Assembly (NCBI GenBank): GCA_013397845.1
Contig: VZTG01009228.1
Location: forward strand, 1,448,502-1,512,501
Length of the DNA: 64,000 nucleotides
Source of the DNA: Melanocharis versteri
Taxonomy: Eukaryota; Chordata; Aves; Passeriformes; Melanocharitidae
Direction: 5' to 3'
Shown piece after piece: positions 14,801-24,799 of this stretch; position 1 is the stretch's first letter; the number at the start of each line of letters is the position of its first letter. Below the pieces are notes generated by a model. It saw only the letters and a program-made list of their open reading frames with translations, did not search any database and had not been told where the DNA came from. The position numbers were made by a program, and so were the translations under genes.

Positions 14801-17800
14801 TTGTTCTGGACAAGCTGAATACAATAGAAATTACTGAACTGTCAGTTATAGTTTATAAGAAGCTTATACATAAAATGCAAGGAAATACCAAGTTTAAACG
14901 CTACCTGAAGATGTATCATCCTGTTCAGGAGACTTAGAGCTGGAAGCAAATTTATCACAATCTTCTAGAACAGGCCCACTAAAAAGTAAAAAAAAAAATA
15001 CACCTGCTTGAACATGTTAAATGTCAAAGGAACATTACAGCACTACCAAGAATAGCAAATTTAAGTTTTTTTCAGATCATGTGGGCTGGGTTTTATCTTG
15101 CTTTTGAACATGTCTATACCAATTAGACACTGAAGTAAATGACTGCTCCTTAGAAATCACAGGTCAGCAATTCATGAACTACTCCTCTACTCAGTCATCA
15201 GGCAAAAAAACTAGTGTTCACACCTCCTCTCTAAACAGGTCTCCTAAACTTTTTCTTTTTTCTCCCTTCCAGAACAGACCTTCTCCTCGCTTCTGTAGCA
15301 TTACCTTACAAACAATTTTCCATATACCATGATTATAGAAGTGCTTTAAAGAGTTGTTTTGCATACTCTAAGGAAAGGACAGTAAAATAGCTTTTAATAT
15401 GTAATCTATCATGAAAACTCCCCCATTAAAATGGCAACAATTTACACATATAACTACAACAGAGATTCTCTAGCAATCAAGCCACTTGTAACAGTACTTC
15501 TCCTACAGCCTTAGCATCAGTACCCTTAACCTTCCTTCTTCCCCCATCTGAGGCTGAGCTTCACTGCTTTTACTGTGCCAGTGAAGTTCAGCTGTTATCC
15601 ACCTCAACCCCAAAAGATGAATTTCAATGATCTAGATTAGCAAACCTACACTACAAATTTGTCCAAGTCAGTCTTCAGTAGGCTCCCTTAGAATTAAAGC
15701 CCCCAACATTTTCAGTAGAATGACTGCATAAGAATCTAATAAATTCACAGACTGCCACTCCTGTTTGCTTTGTTATTAAGTTCCCATCCCATGAAAGGGG
15801 AAGATACATGCCTACATACGTGCACAAAGAGTTTGGATTGTAGACATAGTTCTATACCCTGTTTAACATCAACTTTATTACTGCAGCTGTCATTAGTTCT
15901 AGGAGCACTGGTATTTCTGTTCAAAAACTACACACTAATGTGGAAGCAAGCCTCAAAGGAAAGAAATCCCCGAGGGCAAGAAGCTTATTATGACCCACTA
16001 TTCATGACAGGAAGAAAAATTGTATTACTTTATTAACTGTATTAGCAGAGTATTTAAAACCCTCAAGCACGAATCACAATCCTGTTCTACTCGATGCTTC
16101 ACCAGTAGGCACAGAACACAGCAGCCGTGCCAGCTGCCCAGTCTCGGGGGGGGGTCTCAGTGGGGCAGAAGTAAGATTAAATTAACATTTTTCAGACAGC
16201 TCAGGAAATTACCTTTCGCAACTCACAACCTTCTCAGCTACAAAGGATTCTCTAGAAAAAAAAAATTATTCTTATTACATTTGGTGTCAAGTAAACTTAA
16301 TGAAAGGAACCTGTAGGTCAATAATTTTATGTCCTGAACAAAACTATAAAAAAGACATTTAAAAAATTAAAAAGCAATGCAAAGAACAAGGATTATAAAC
16401 CAGGTTTTAGACCACTTGAACTTAGTCTTTAGACTGACAAAAATAAATATAGCTGAAGAATTAAATGCTGTATTTTCTAAATTTATTTTTAAAAAGGAAC
16501 GAACTTGACAGTGAAGTTACTCCGTGGGTGGTGAGGTTATGTTAAACTGGATCTGCTATGCAAGTCTCACAAGAACACTTTAACTAGAACAAGCTTCCTC
16601 ATGTAGGAGACACTAAATATGGCACCCAGCTTCAAGGAAAGAACGTTGATTAAATTGCTTTGTTTCTCTATCAACTATTCAACCAGCCTCAAGCTATCAC
16701 ATACTTCAACTGGGCCATCACTGCTTAAAAGTTGACAAGATGTGTTTAATTATCTACCAAGTTATACACCACATTTGTAAGGAATCACACAAAAAAGCTT
16801 ACTGTGGTCCATGTTGCCTGTTACGTTTTCTTTTGTTACTTTTTATTTTCACATCTGATAACTTCTGTTTTTTCCTTGCCATGTCCTGTACAGAAGAGCT
16901 GTCAGAATCTGTTTGAGACTCAGGGTCTTCAGGGCTTGAGCAAAGAGCTTTATTGGTTCTACGCAGAATCTTTTTGGGTATCTTCCTTGAAGACTTGGCA
17001 GACAACTGTTTCTTTTCAGGATTCTTCATGCTGTCCACGGCATGCTGGAGTGCTGTTAGAGGAGTTCTATTATTTGCACCACCAGCTGACTCTGGTGTGT
17101 GTAACACATTTCTACGCTTTTCAGACTTAGTCAACTTCTGAATCACAGGAGTCTCTAATTTCTGATGCAAGGGTGTGGTGCACACTTCATTCAGTTCTAC
17201 AGGCTCTCTTTCAAGCTCTTCTTCACCCGGTTCACCATCAGAACTCTCCTCTCTTTGTAACTGAGGCTTTTTGTTACTATTTTTCTGGACAGATTTTTTA
17301 ACTTTCTTCCTTGGACTTACTGTCCCTCTCTTAGCTACTTTAACTTTTGGAGGTTTCTGCTTCGCAGTTTGTTTCTTCTTAACTGAATGCTGAGAAGCTT
17401 TAGAAGCCAACTGCAGATTCTTGGAAGACTTGAGAGACTTTTTTAGTGACACAGTCTGCTCTTCCTGATGCCCAGACGAGGGCATAGGCAAATCCTCACT
17501 TGGCAGCATCCTTGTTTTACACTGCTCTTCATCAGATGATTTTGTTTCCAAATCAGACCATGACAACATCAGTTCTTCAGCTTCTGGTTTCCAGGATATG
17601 TCCTTTTTCTGGTTTGGAGAGTCTTGCCTAAGTGCATTCTTTTGAGTCGTTCCTGTCAGTACACAGAACATTTGGACATCAATACCTTTTCCCATTAAAC
17701 CTGAAGATATATGTTGACATCTGAATGCACAAAAACAAACCAAAGAATCAAAATGGGGAAGGAAAAAAAAAAAAAGAGGCATCACATAACCACTTTTATC

Positions 17801-20800
17801 ACCACTGGCTGAAAGAAGGCTTTCACTAAACTACGGTCTACGAAAAACTTTTTGGTGTACTTCCAGTATTTCCTAATAAAAAAAAGGGGACAGAACTGTT
17901 ACATTCAGTCTGCTTTCCAGTTTTCAGTGTTTCCTGCTACAAAACCCTTCACAAATAATTCCTAAAACTTAATCCCCTTCCTGTTCAGAGCACATAACCT
18001 CCTTTCTATGGAGAGTGGAACAAAAGTTTGAGGGTACCTACCTTCTATGACTCCTCATAAGAAAAGGTGACACTGCTAATTTAATTTTTAATGTCCTAAC
18101 AGGAAAGGCAAAGGGTGTGGTGAAATAAGTGAAGACACTGTCTCACCCTCTCATAGCCTCTCTGCCTCACCCAAATCTAACTGTGCAACTGAAATACCAA
18201 AAAGGAATCCATTAACGTCTATCATCTACTTTATTATAATTTCCTTATAAACCACCAGAAAATAAGCCAGTAATGTGACCTGGAAGGAAAAGTCTGAAGA
18301 GCTGTTAAATAACTTACCCCTATGAGTACTCTTTCGGCTTTGAGATGTAAGGACATTTTCTTCACTATTAGAGATTGGAGCTGACTCTGACATTTCTTTG
18401 AAGTCAAAAGCTCCAACATCCAGAGGATCCAGTTTCTGTCTAGTAAGTGCTTTAACCTGTACTTCTCTGTTCTTGACTTTCTTATTCTGCGTCTTCTTCT
18501 TTTCAGAGGGCCGAGATTTAGAAGTGGGAGTTGCAGAACCATTGTTTTTTGATTTTTTGTTCTTAGTGGGTATCGAAATCCAAGAAGTAGAAAATGCATC
18601 ACCTGATTCATCAATTAAAAATTCACATTCATCTTCTATTTCTATATCTTGATGTTTCACAGGACAAGGTGATGGTTGTGATATCGAGGTTGAATATCTA
18701 AAGGAGGGAAAAAATATTTGTATCATTCGGGTGGGGGGAAACTGACTTTCAGCCTTTCGAATCTAGTGGTGACTCCCAGCACCTAAACACAGTACACAAC
18801 ATTCCTCGGAAGAATTATTATAAAGTTCATCCTTCATATATTCCATATTAAGCCTCCAAACAAACCTCTGTCCAAGCGTTCTTGTTGATATAGCTGCTAA
18901 GACAGCTGAAGCGAAAGACTTCTCTGTCCGAGCAGACGATGCAGTAACACGTTCTGTTCCTTGCACAGGAACACGTTCTGTTCCTTGCACAGGAACAACC
19001 TGCTCATCTCTCCCAGGCTGAGGTCCTTCCAAATTTTCAATTTCTCCACGGCTCTTTGCTGCAGCTGGCGTATTCCAGTCATCAAAACGCAATCTACGAA
19101 CGAGAAACAGCATTCAAACGTGTTGCTATAAATCCTGAGTGCACAATAAAGTATTGTAAGGATGAACAGATGCTCCTGCTGACCGCATCTCACTTCTTAC
19201 AAATGAGCTTCCCTTTGGAAACTTGCTGGAACACAGGTTAGCAGTAGTACTTCCCAGCATAGTAGCAAGTGTCCACAGGCAGCATGAAGTCAGCATGTGA
19301 CTCTTGATCAAAGTAAAGACTGCACAGCAAGACAAATTCCTAATTTTAGGAGAATGTGCTTCAGAAATTGTCAGGTTTCCTAGACTGCAGGTGCACTGTC
19401 TTTCCAATCTCATTCCACCAATGGGAGTCAATGGGATCAGTGCCAGTCCATCTTTATGATCTACCCCAGAGATTCAGTCCTCTGGGAAAGCAGAGCTGCG
19501 GCCAGGACACTGGCCAGTGCTACAGTTCAGCTTCAAATCTTCCAACAAGGAGATAATAACAACTGAAGCTGTTTTACTTCGTATAAAATATTTGTATATT
19601 CAGAGCAAGAGGAACAATGACTGCTCATTTCTGCTTTAACAAATTCTTGTTAACTTTTAAAGTCAACACTGTCAATAGGATCCACTGAAGAAGTCTAGAC
19701 GATCTGAGAAGCTGATACTTTGGTGCAGATGATACTTTCCCGGAAAAAAAGAGTTTAAATCTATTCTGACAGGCTCCCTTCACTTGGGTACTGCACTTAT
19801 CACCAGAATATTAAATAAAACATATTTCTGCCCTTTCTAAATCCAGATATGGAAACTTTCTAAAAACCTTGGAATTATTTTTTATGAGTTCACGATCCAA
19901 ACTCAATTTACCCTGAGGTGGGGGCCACACATGGAATATGACACCAGAACCATGTTCAGCTCTACTCACTTAACTACAGGAGAATTTTTCGCTTCCTCCA
20001 CAGGAAAAGGTGATCCAACAGAGCCACAATCATCCTCAGAGCCCAAAGGCATGGCCAGATGCTGGCATGGTGCTTCAACATCTTTTAATGTATTTTTTTT
20101 TTCACTTTCAGACACAGGAGACTCTGTTTTTTTAGAAGCATCTACGTAACCGTGTGTTGCAGGCTTCAGGCGTGATTCACATGACTGTCCTGCCATATAT
20201 AAAGAACAAGTTTAATTCTTTTACTTAAAACCTTACAAAATTCCCAGAAATAGTTACTTCAAAAAACCTTAATTCAGTAATACTGTGACCAACCTTTGCT
20301 GCTGACTGGTTTTAGCAGTGATGCAGGTGAGGGCTCTGCAGACTTACGGGCTCTTTTCACAGATTTGGCTGACCCTTCCTTGGGCTGTCATAGTTGGTAA
20401 CGAATAAGGAGACAAAGTAAAATACCTGATAAAGCAACGGTATTTTAACAGGAATAGACATTTCTACAGGACATGATATAATCTCCTTCCCTTAATTCAT
20501 ACTCATTCAAATCACAGTTCTTTTAACTAAGCACTTCAACTTTCTATTGTGTAAAACTTTCTAAAAGTAACTGCAAATTTCAAACAGGCAAAATAGTGTG
20601 TACGGTAAAAATCTATATGCAGCTTTAAACAGACATCCTGCTAATCTCGAGGTAAACTATTATTCTCATTAGAATGAATTAATTTAAACAATTTAATTCA
20701 CCTTTATTAAGACAGGCTGAGGTTTAGCAAGAATTGCTTTGAGATTACATTCTAACATCAGACTAAAGTAAACCAACACCATTATAAGGTTGCCTATTCT

Positions 20801-23106
20801 AAACCCTGCCATTAATAGAATATCCTACTTAAAAGAAAAAAGTAAAATCAAAATATTTTAACTAAATATACAAACTAGATTATTGGCATCATCTTCTCAG
20901 GCAGCACATTAATAAGGCCTTCAACTTGTTTCCACTCATCAACAAAGTTACAGATATTTGAAGTTATTGTACAGACAACTATCAGGAGTTAACCAGCTGC
21001 TTTTCTACATGAATCACCTTTAAATTTTACTGTCCATCTGATAGCTAAGTATTGTGTCCATATATCTAGCAAAGTGACCACAATCAACTCCAGTGGAGTC
21101 CAAGACAGCCATACCCACCACCAGTAATAAGGTAGCATGCTTCAGCCTGAGACCAAGAGAAATTTAACTATCCTGGACAAAAAGCTGAAGAAGCTTTCAC
21201 TAGTAAAACCCAAGAAAAAAGCTATTAAATAATTCTACTTACAGAATATTTACTATTAGAGGACAACAAACTAAGAAAAAACCACATTTTCAATGACTAC
21301 TACAGATCGTTAAATTATAGCCTGCATACTTTTACAAGTGCTCATACAGAACTAAAAGCTACAGAGTTAAACTTGTACCCACATGAAACCGCACCCAGTG
21401 CTACACTGACGCTAACATAACTTACCCTTTGGCCCTGCACTGAAGTCCTCTTCTCATTTTTTGAAATAAAGGTTGAGCAGTTCGGAGAGTTTACCGTAAG
21501 ATCACTGCTGCAACCTATGAAGAAAAAAACTGTAAATATGCGAATCTTGGAATTGTCCAGGTTTCATTTATTTTAACAAGTTCTAAGGCTTATTAAGGCC
21601 ACGTAAATACAAACAAGAAAGGAATCAGCTGCTTGAGAAAGAGATTACCTTTATAAGACAGCTAAGACACAGTTTTAAGAAGATGGCAAAGGGGTGCTCT
21701 TAAAAACCCAGAGAAATACTACTTTTATCCATTTTATCCCTATTTTTTATTTCTATCTACTTACCACTAAATATAATACAAGGAAGAAATTACTTTTTTT
21801 ATCATCAAATTAAGCAAAACACCAAATAAGAGCTTACTTTCAAAACAATCCTGTATGAATTTCAGTACATTTTGACCTGGCTGTACATCAATCTTATTTC
21901 TAGAAAGAAGAGGGAAAAAATATTTTTAATCAAAAATACCAAATGCTCTTATCCCAAATATTAAAGTAGCAAGGTTTTACTTAACATTTTATGTTATTAT
22001 TTCCCGTAGTTCCAGCTTTAATATATTTTTACCTACCATTTCCACGCATACATATCTACAAAGAAACTTGTCCAAATAAGGATTTCAGGAAAAAATGCCT
22101 CACTGCCACAGATTACAGTAAGAATGAAGAATTCTCTCTGCATAAAAGAAAACATGCAACTACTGCAACAGCCCTGAGGTAAATGAGCTTTTGGCTGACT
22201 AGACTCTCACCTGAAATAAATATTTTTTTACAAATCAGACCTTGAGCTATGTTGCCTGCACAGTGATGCAGTCGAAGCAGATCTAGAAATGAAATGTGCT
22301 GCTGCACATCTATCCCTCCATACAGGGAGTCACCCTATAAAACAAGTTATTTCTGTGCTTATACAAGTTTCCCCAAGGACTGGCTTGAGGTATCCAACCC
22401 ATAAGCAAGCGAACAGCTCAGCTGGTTGGATTACTATTTCAAACCAGCACAAATGAAAAGGGCAGAAGTGAGTGATTCGCCAGCCAGACAGTGTTGATCA
22501 CAACCAAAATAATACTAGAAAAGCCATGGAGTATTACTCCCATAATGATCATTATATACCTTTAAAAACAGCTAATTGTGTAAATTTGCCAAGCTCATGA
22601 AACACATGTCCAGAAATGGATTGCAGTAATGAAACCTTCACAGACTTGTAACACACATGTAAGGAATGTCACATCACTGCAAATGCTCAAACTCATCTCT
22701 AACATTTACCAGCAAGGTCCAAACATGCTGCAACTTTGCATGGGCTTCATTTCTCTACTCCTTGAAAGGCAATATGTTTGCACAGATTACTGCTTCTGTA
22801 CTCAGGCAGCCCAGTTAGAGTGCCTTAGGTACAGCTACTCCATGATCTGCTGTCTCAGCAAAGGAATACAAGGGAAACCCTTGGAGCTTTGTTCCCCCTT
22901 GGAGTTCGCTCCTCTTACCACTAAGAAATACAAGAAATTTGGGAAACATCATATGATCAGTTTAATAATGTACATCACATAGTTCTGACATTTAGCTCCC
23001 AGATAAAAGTCAAGGTAAGTTTTCCAGAATCTAAGAATAGGTGTTTAAATGCAAGTTACCCTCCTCCATGGCAGAATCTTGCTCTGTAGTCCTTTTTTAA
23101 ATGATT
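5826..23106 (-). CDS. CENPC: CENP-C, centromere protein C (16 of about 17 coding exons; first exon missing)
   Basis: CENP-C links the CENP-A nucleosome to the outer kinetochore. Its N-terminus binds the Mis12 complex, its middle binds other inner-kinetochore proteins, the CENP-C motif grips CENP-A/H4 and the H2A/H2B acidic patch, and a C-terminal cupin fold dimerises. I traced exons on the minus strand at 23060-23106, 21838-21899, 21426-21514, 20294-20384, 19970-20189, 18866-19093, 18318-18697, 16803-17652, 14905-14978, 13783-13851, 11914-12018, 10998-11096, 8305-8412, 7867-8021, 7343-7433 and 5826-5899. All junctions are GT-AG and keep phase. They give 913 residues plus stop, close to the human length of 943. 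Decisive evidence is the CENP-C motif (NVRRTKRIRLRPLEYWRGER) and the cupin. The first coding exon, only a few codons in human, is not visible and is probably inside the gap at 24315-24597. Nothing suggests a pseudogene. Confidence 0.96.
7343..7433 (-). CDS. CENPC: CENPC exon 16: cupin domain
   Basis: 91 bp encoding AFHIISGKVVVTLHKTSYYL then TAGDYFYVPA. The G-D-x-F-Y-V-P turn is the conserved cupin signature shared with human STGDSFYVPS. Donor GTGAGT; acceptor CTTCCATTCAG. Confidence 0.97.
7867..8021 (-). CDS. CENPC: CENPC exon 15: cupin domain
   Basis: 155 bp. It includes VEIYKNLNTSLFATGRLIL and KPFKEKGHQFVHMDTI, aligned with human VYKTLDTPFFSTGKLILGPQ. These are strands of the cupin dimerisation barrel. 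Acceptor TTTTTTGTAG, donor GTAAGT, phase 0 out. Confidence 0.96.
8305..8412 (-). CDS. CENPC: CENPC exon 14: start of cupin region
   Basis: 108 bp encoding REMPARLDHSLADASKP and TVVLDPVTNKEVHL. It is equivalent to the human segment TRVKDPETREIILMDLV that leads into the cupin barrel. Acceptor GGTTTCTTAG, donor GTGAGT. Confidence 0.93.
10998..11096 (-). CDS. CENPC: CENPC exon 13: linker between CENP-C motif and cupin
   Basis: 99 bp encoding GLVISGLVHPETESPRKSKR and then a Lys/Arg-rich run ending KQKRDKT. It matches human GGFVISGVLSPDTISSKRK. Acceptor TTGTTTCAG, donor GTATGA. Confidence 0.93.
11914..12018 (-). CDS. CENPC: CENPC exon 12: CENP-C motif
   Basis: 105 bp carrying MPSNTPNVRRTKRIRLRP followed by LEYWRGERINY. 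This is the CENP-C motif: its arginine anchors the H2A/H2B acidic patch and its aromatic pair (Tyr-Trp) contacts the CENP-A tail. The key R, W, R and Y residues are all present. Acceptor TTCAAATCAG, donor GTACTG. Confidence 0.98.
12902..13512 (-). repeat. LTR-like repeat, copy A (minus orientation), in CENPC intron 11
   Basis: This block and 32386-32940 (plus orientation) are diverged copies of one family. Shared landmarks include TGTTAAGGAAAC at the 5' end, CTGGGACTGAATC, CTGGGCTTTTGTACCCT and CACAACCTCTTGCCTGAGGC. The TG start and unit length of about 0.55-0.6 kb suggest a solo LTR of an endogenous retrovirus, but I saw no target-site duplication and the lower edge is uncertain. The 121-codon open frame inside is not a host gene. 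The distal end holds two adjacent perfect hairpins (12911-12929 and 12934-12970). Confidence 0.7.
13783..13851 (-). CDS. CENPC: CENPC exon 11
   Basis: 69 bp encoding ENSEDLNYKLRQLLSDDIAR and NKI. It is a predicted helix immediately before the CENP-C motif. It ends with G, which completes Val with TA of exon 12, giving KIVMPSNTPNVRR. Donor GTAAGA. Confidence 0.9.
14380..14520. repeat. A/C-rich low-complexity tract with a (CA)n core
   Basis: A short CA microsatellite (about 14395-14412) is followed by imperfect AACCA/ACAAA repeats, with almost no G on the plus strand. Open frames across it (Val/Phe/Cys/Gly-rich on the minus strand) are products of this composition, not genes. It lies in CENPC intron 10. 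Confidence 0.85.
14905..14978 (-). CDS. CENPC: CENPC exon 10
   Basis: 74 bp encoding GPVLEDCDKFASSSKSPEQ and DDTSS. It is acidic/serine-rich linker ahead of the CENP-C motif. The acceptor follows a T-rich tract and the donor is the less usual GTAGCG. Phases fit exons 9 and 11. Confidence 0.85.
16803..17652 (-). CDS. CENPC: CENPC exon 9: large basic central exon
   Basis: 850 bp, about 283 codons, very rich in Lys/Ser/Pro (for example KRGTVSPRKKVKKSV and KSNKRKRNRQHGP). It forms the disordered central part that in other vertebrates includes DNA-binding and nuclear-localisation sequence. I find no copy of the second CENP-A-binding motif seen in mammals (human form SRRISRRPSDWW). Acceptor GTACTGACAG, donor GTAAGC; the continuous frame is supported at both ends by phase. 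Confidence 0.92.
18318..18697 (-). CDS. CENPC: CENPC exon 8: acidic inner-kinetochore-binding segment
   Basis: 380 bp. It carries DECEFLIDES followed by STSWISIP, which correspond to human EDEFIIDES and SRSWITIP. That part of CENP-C is known to bind CENP-L/N and neighbouring CCAN subunits. A basic, Ser/Lys-rich stretch follows. Acceptor TCCTTTAG, donor GTAAGT. Confidence 0.93.
18866..19093 (-). CDS. CENPC: CENPC exon 7, with in-frame 24-bp tandem duplication
   Basis: 228 bp beginning LRFDDWNTPAAA, comparable to human KRLNFDD. An 8-residue unit (VPVQGTER) is present twice because 24 bp at 18947-18970 are repeated exactly at 18971-18994. The donor is the uncommon GTTTGT. The joined codon AG|A restores Arg and runs into exon 8 in frame. 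Confidence 0.88.
18947..18994. repeat. Perfect 24-bp tandem duplication within CENPC exon 7
   Basis: The unit acacgttctgttccttgcac+agga occurs twice in a row without mismatch. Being 24 bp it keeps the frame and adds a second VPVQGTER octapeptide to CENP-C. Confidence 0.97.
19970..20189 (-). CDS. CENPC: CENPC exon 6
   Basis: 220 bp encoding GQSCESRLKPATHGY through ...VEEAKNSPVVK. It is Ser/Glu-rich linker with no fold that I recognise. Acceptor TATATGGCAG, donor GTGAGT. It leaves AA, which makes Lys with the first base of exon 7. Confidence 0.85.
20294..20384 (-). CDS. CENPC: CENPC exon 5
   Basis: 91 bp encoding PKEGSAKSVKRARKSAEP and onward to ...LLKPVSSK. It is a basic linker with phase 0 entry and one base out. 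The acceptor is ACTATGACAG, with a poor pyrimidine tract, and the donor is GTTGGT, so both sites are weaker than average. The phases on both sides fit. Confidence 0.8.
21426..21514 (-). CDS. CENPC: CENPC exon 4
   Basis: 89 bp, starting CSSDLTVNSPNCSTF and ending in phase 0 at ...SVQGQR. It is Ser/Thr-rich, poorly conserved linker. Assignment rests on phase and position between recognisable exons, with acceptor CTTCATAG and donor GTAAGT. Confidence 0.85.
21838..21899 (-). CDS. CENPC: CENPC exon 3: N-terminal helix
   Basis: Encodes NKIDVQPGQNVLKFIQDCFE, equivalent to the human segment GQNVLEILQDCFE just after the Mis12-binding residues. It is 62 bp with acceptor TTTCTAG and donor GTAAGC, and leaves one base (A), giving Ser with exon 4. 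Confidence 0.93.
23060..23106 (-). CDS. CENPC: CENPC exon 2: N-terminal Mis12-binding segment
   Basis: A 47-bp exon encoding NHLKKDYRARFCHGG and entering in phase 0. It matches the vertebrate CENP-C start (human HLKNGYRRRFC), the segment known to contact the Mis12 complex. The donor is GTAACT and the acceptor TTCTTCACAG. It ends with two bases (GG) that complete a Gly codon with exon 3. Confidence 0.9.
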
Positions 23107-24090
23107 CTGTGAAGAAATAAGAATCAATTTTTACCAAGCATGATGACACTTGACAGAAAAACAAGAAAGATCTCGAGGATTCTTGAGACATCTTCAAGTA
23201 GTGGGAGTTATTGCAGCATTGTTTTTCTTAGAATGCCACAGTGCCTCTCCATACACTTGAAACCTGAATATAACCAAAGTCATTTGAATAGCAGACGGGA
23301 CTCCAGTCATGAGCAGTAATCATTCAAGCAGCAGCGCATTCTCAGTGTTGCCTTCTGTGACAACAAATGAAATAAAGCCGCTGACCTGGGAACTGGTAAC
23401 GATTGTAGAGAATAAAACGGGAAGAAAGGGCAAGAAAAATTCAACAGCAAAGCAGAGTGCAGTTCTTCACAAATGTGACAGGAAAACATCTCAAAAAATG
23501 TAAATGTTTAGCTGAAAAACAACTATAACCTCTTCCTGATTCGTGTAAATTTAAAGAGTATATGCAGTGTGGAGATTATCTGGTCCTAACACAAGAGAAT
23601 CCAGCACGTTTTTCTGAAGTTTGCCATACTGACAGTACTTTGCACTTATTTGTGATATTACTTCTGGTATCAAAATAACCAGACCTCATATGGATTGATT
23701 TCACTGCAAATTTTCAACATCGGTTTAAAATGGCAGAAGGAAATTATAGGTGACATGGGAAAACAACTGACCAAAAGCCACCACTTCAGAAACTATGCAG
23801 AACCACACTCCACAGGCAATCTGGCACTCGAGCTTACCCCTTCCCCTCGCAGCAGAGTGCAGCAAACTGCACTGGCAAGTGACACTGCGCATTGAAGAAA
23901 TTAAAAATTCCTGTCACGGACCTAAAAGAGCCTTTAACAGTTCATTTATTGCTGTGTTCGTGTCGCGCTACACATGAAGAATTTTAAAACTTAAGCACGA
24001 TTCTAGCGTGCCTGCGCAAGTGCCCTGCTCTTGATGTGCTCACTCGCCCGTGGACGGCAGCTCTCCAGAGGCAGCCTGAGGGGAACGGGG

Positions 24091-24169
24091 GCTGGCACAG
24101 ACGCTTGTGCTCTGAGGGGAACGGGGCTCCCGACAGACCAGCCCTCAGAGCACAAGCGTCTGTGCCAGC
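24091..24169. repeat. Perfect 28-bp inverted repeat with 23-bp spacer
   Basis: Bases 24091-24118 and 24142-24169 are exact reverse complements (GCTGGCACAGACGCTTGTGC plus CTCTGAGGG without its first C, and its mirror). The 23-bp spacer repeats sequence seen just left of the first arm (CTGAGGGGAACGGGG at 24076-24090 and again near 24112-24126). The structure lies in the CENPC CpG island, about 145 bp from the assembly gap. It could be a genuine cruciform-prone hairpin or a local assembly fold-back. Confidence 0.95.
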
Positions 24170-24314
24170 AGCGCGGACCCCGAGCGAGCGCGGAACCCCA
24201 ACTCCAGCCTCGCTTTCCTCAGGGGGAAGAGGAAGAGCGGCCCCGTCCCTCCCCTCAGGAGCGCGCCGAGGGCCGCGCCCCTGCGCTGCGGGCGGGCCCG
24301 GCCGCTGCCCACAA

Positions 24315-24597
24315 NNNNNNNNNNNNNNNNNNNNNNNNNNNNNNNNNNNNNNNNNNNNNNNNNNNNNNNNNNNNNNNNNNNNNNNNNNNNNNNNNNNNNN
24401 NNNNNNNNNNNNNNNNNNNNNNNNNNNNNNNNNNNNNNNNNNNNNNNNNNNNNNNNNNNNNNNNNNNNNNNNNNNNNNNNNNNNNNNNNNNNNNNNNNNN
24501 NNNNNNNNNNNNNNNNNNNNNNNNNNNNNNNNNNNNNNNNNNNNNNNNNNNNNNNNNNNNNNNNNNNNNNNNNNNNNNNNNNNNNNNNNNNNNNNNN
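24315..24597. other. Assembly gap (283 N)
   Basis: Run of N in the most GC-rich part of the CENPC promoter. The missing CENPC first coding exon, a few codons long in human, most likely lies here. Translated frames that cross it carry no information. Confidence 0.99.
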
Positions 24598-24799
24598 GCA
24601 GCGCCCCGGCCACGCCCCCCCGGCCCCGTCCCATTGGTCGGCGGCCGCCGCGCGCCAGGCAGGGCAGCTGATTTAGGCGCGCTCGGCCGTTGCGCCTGCG
24701 CAGAAGCAGCGGCTGCCACCGCCCCCCGCCCGTTCCTGCCCGCCTTTCCCTGAGGGGACGGGCGGGGGACGCTTCCCGTTCTTTTATTCACCCCGTGGG

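Larger units (their letters stand above)
24030..24790 (-). promoter_or_regulatory. CENPC CpG-island promoter (interrupted by an assembly gap)
   Basis: A GC-rich, CpG-dense block in otherwise AT-rich DNA, placed just upstream of the first visible CENPC exon. To the right of the gap, read on the minus strand, are an NRF1-like palindrome TGCGCAGGCGCA (24691-24702), a CCAAT box (24633-24637) and a GGGGGGCGTG GC box (24611-24620). All are typical of TATA-less housekeeping promoters. The start site and first exon probably fall in the Ns. Divergent plus-strand transcription is possible, as in many CpG-island promoters. Confidence 0.8.

Noticed and set aside
16804..17130. 108-codon plus-strand frame
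   Set aside because: Antisense shadow of CENPC exon 9.
22629..22982. 117-codon plus-strand frame in CENPC intron 2
   Set aside because: Cys/Leu-rich, no splice context, no recognisable domain; consistent with chance.
24031..24791. Long open frames on both strands (178-240 codons)
   Set aside because: They cross 283 Ns and a CpG island; the Ns hide stops and GC-richness removes them elsewhere.
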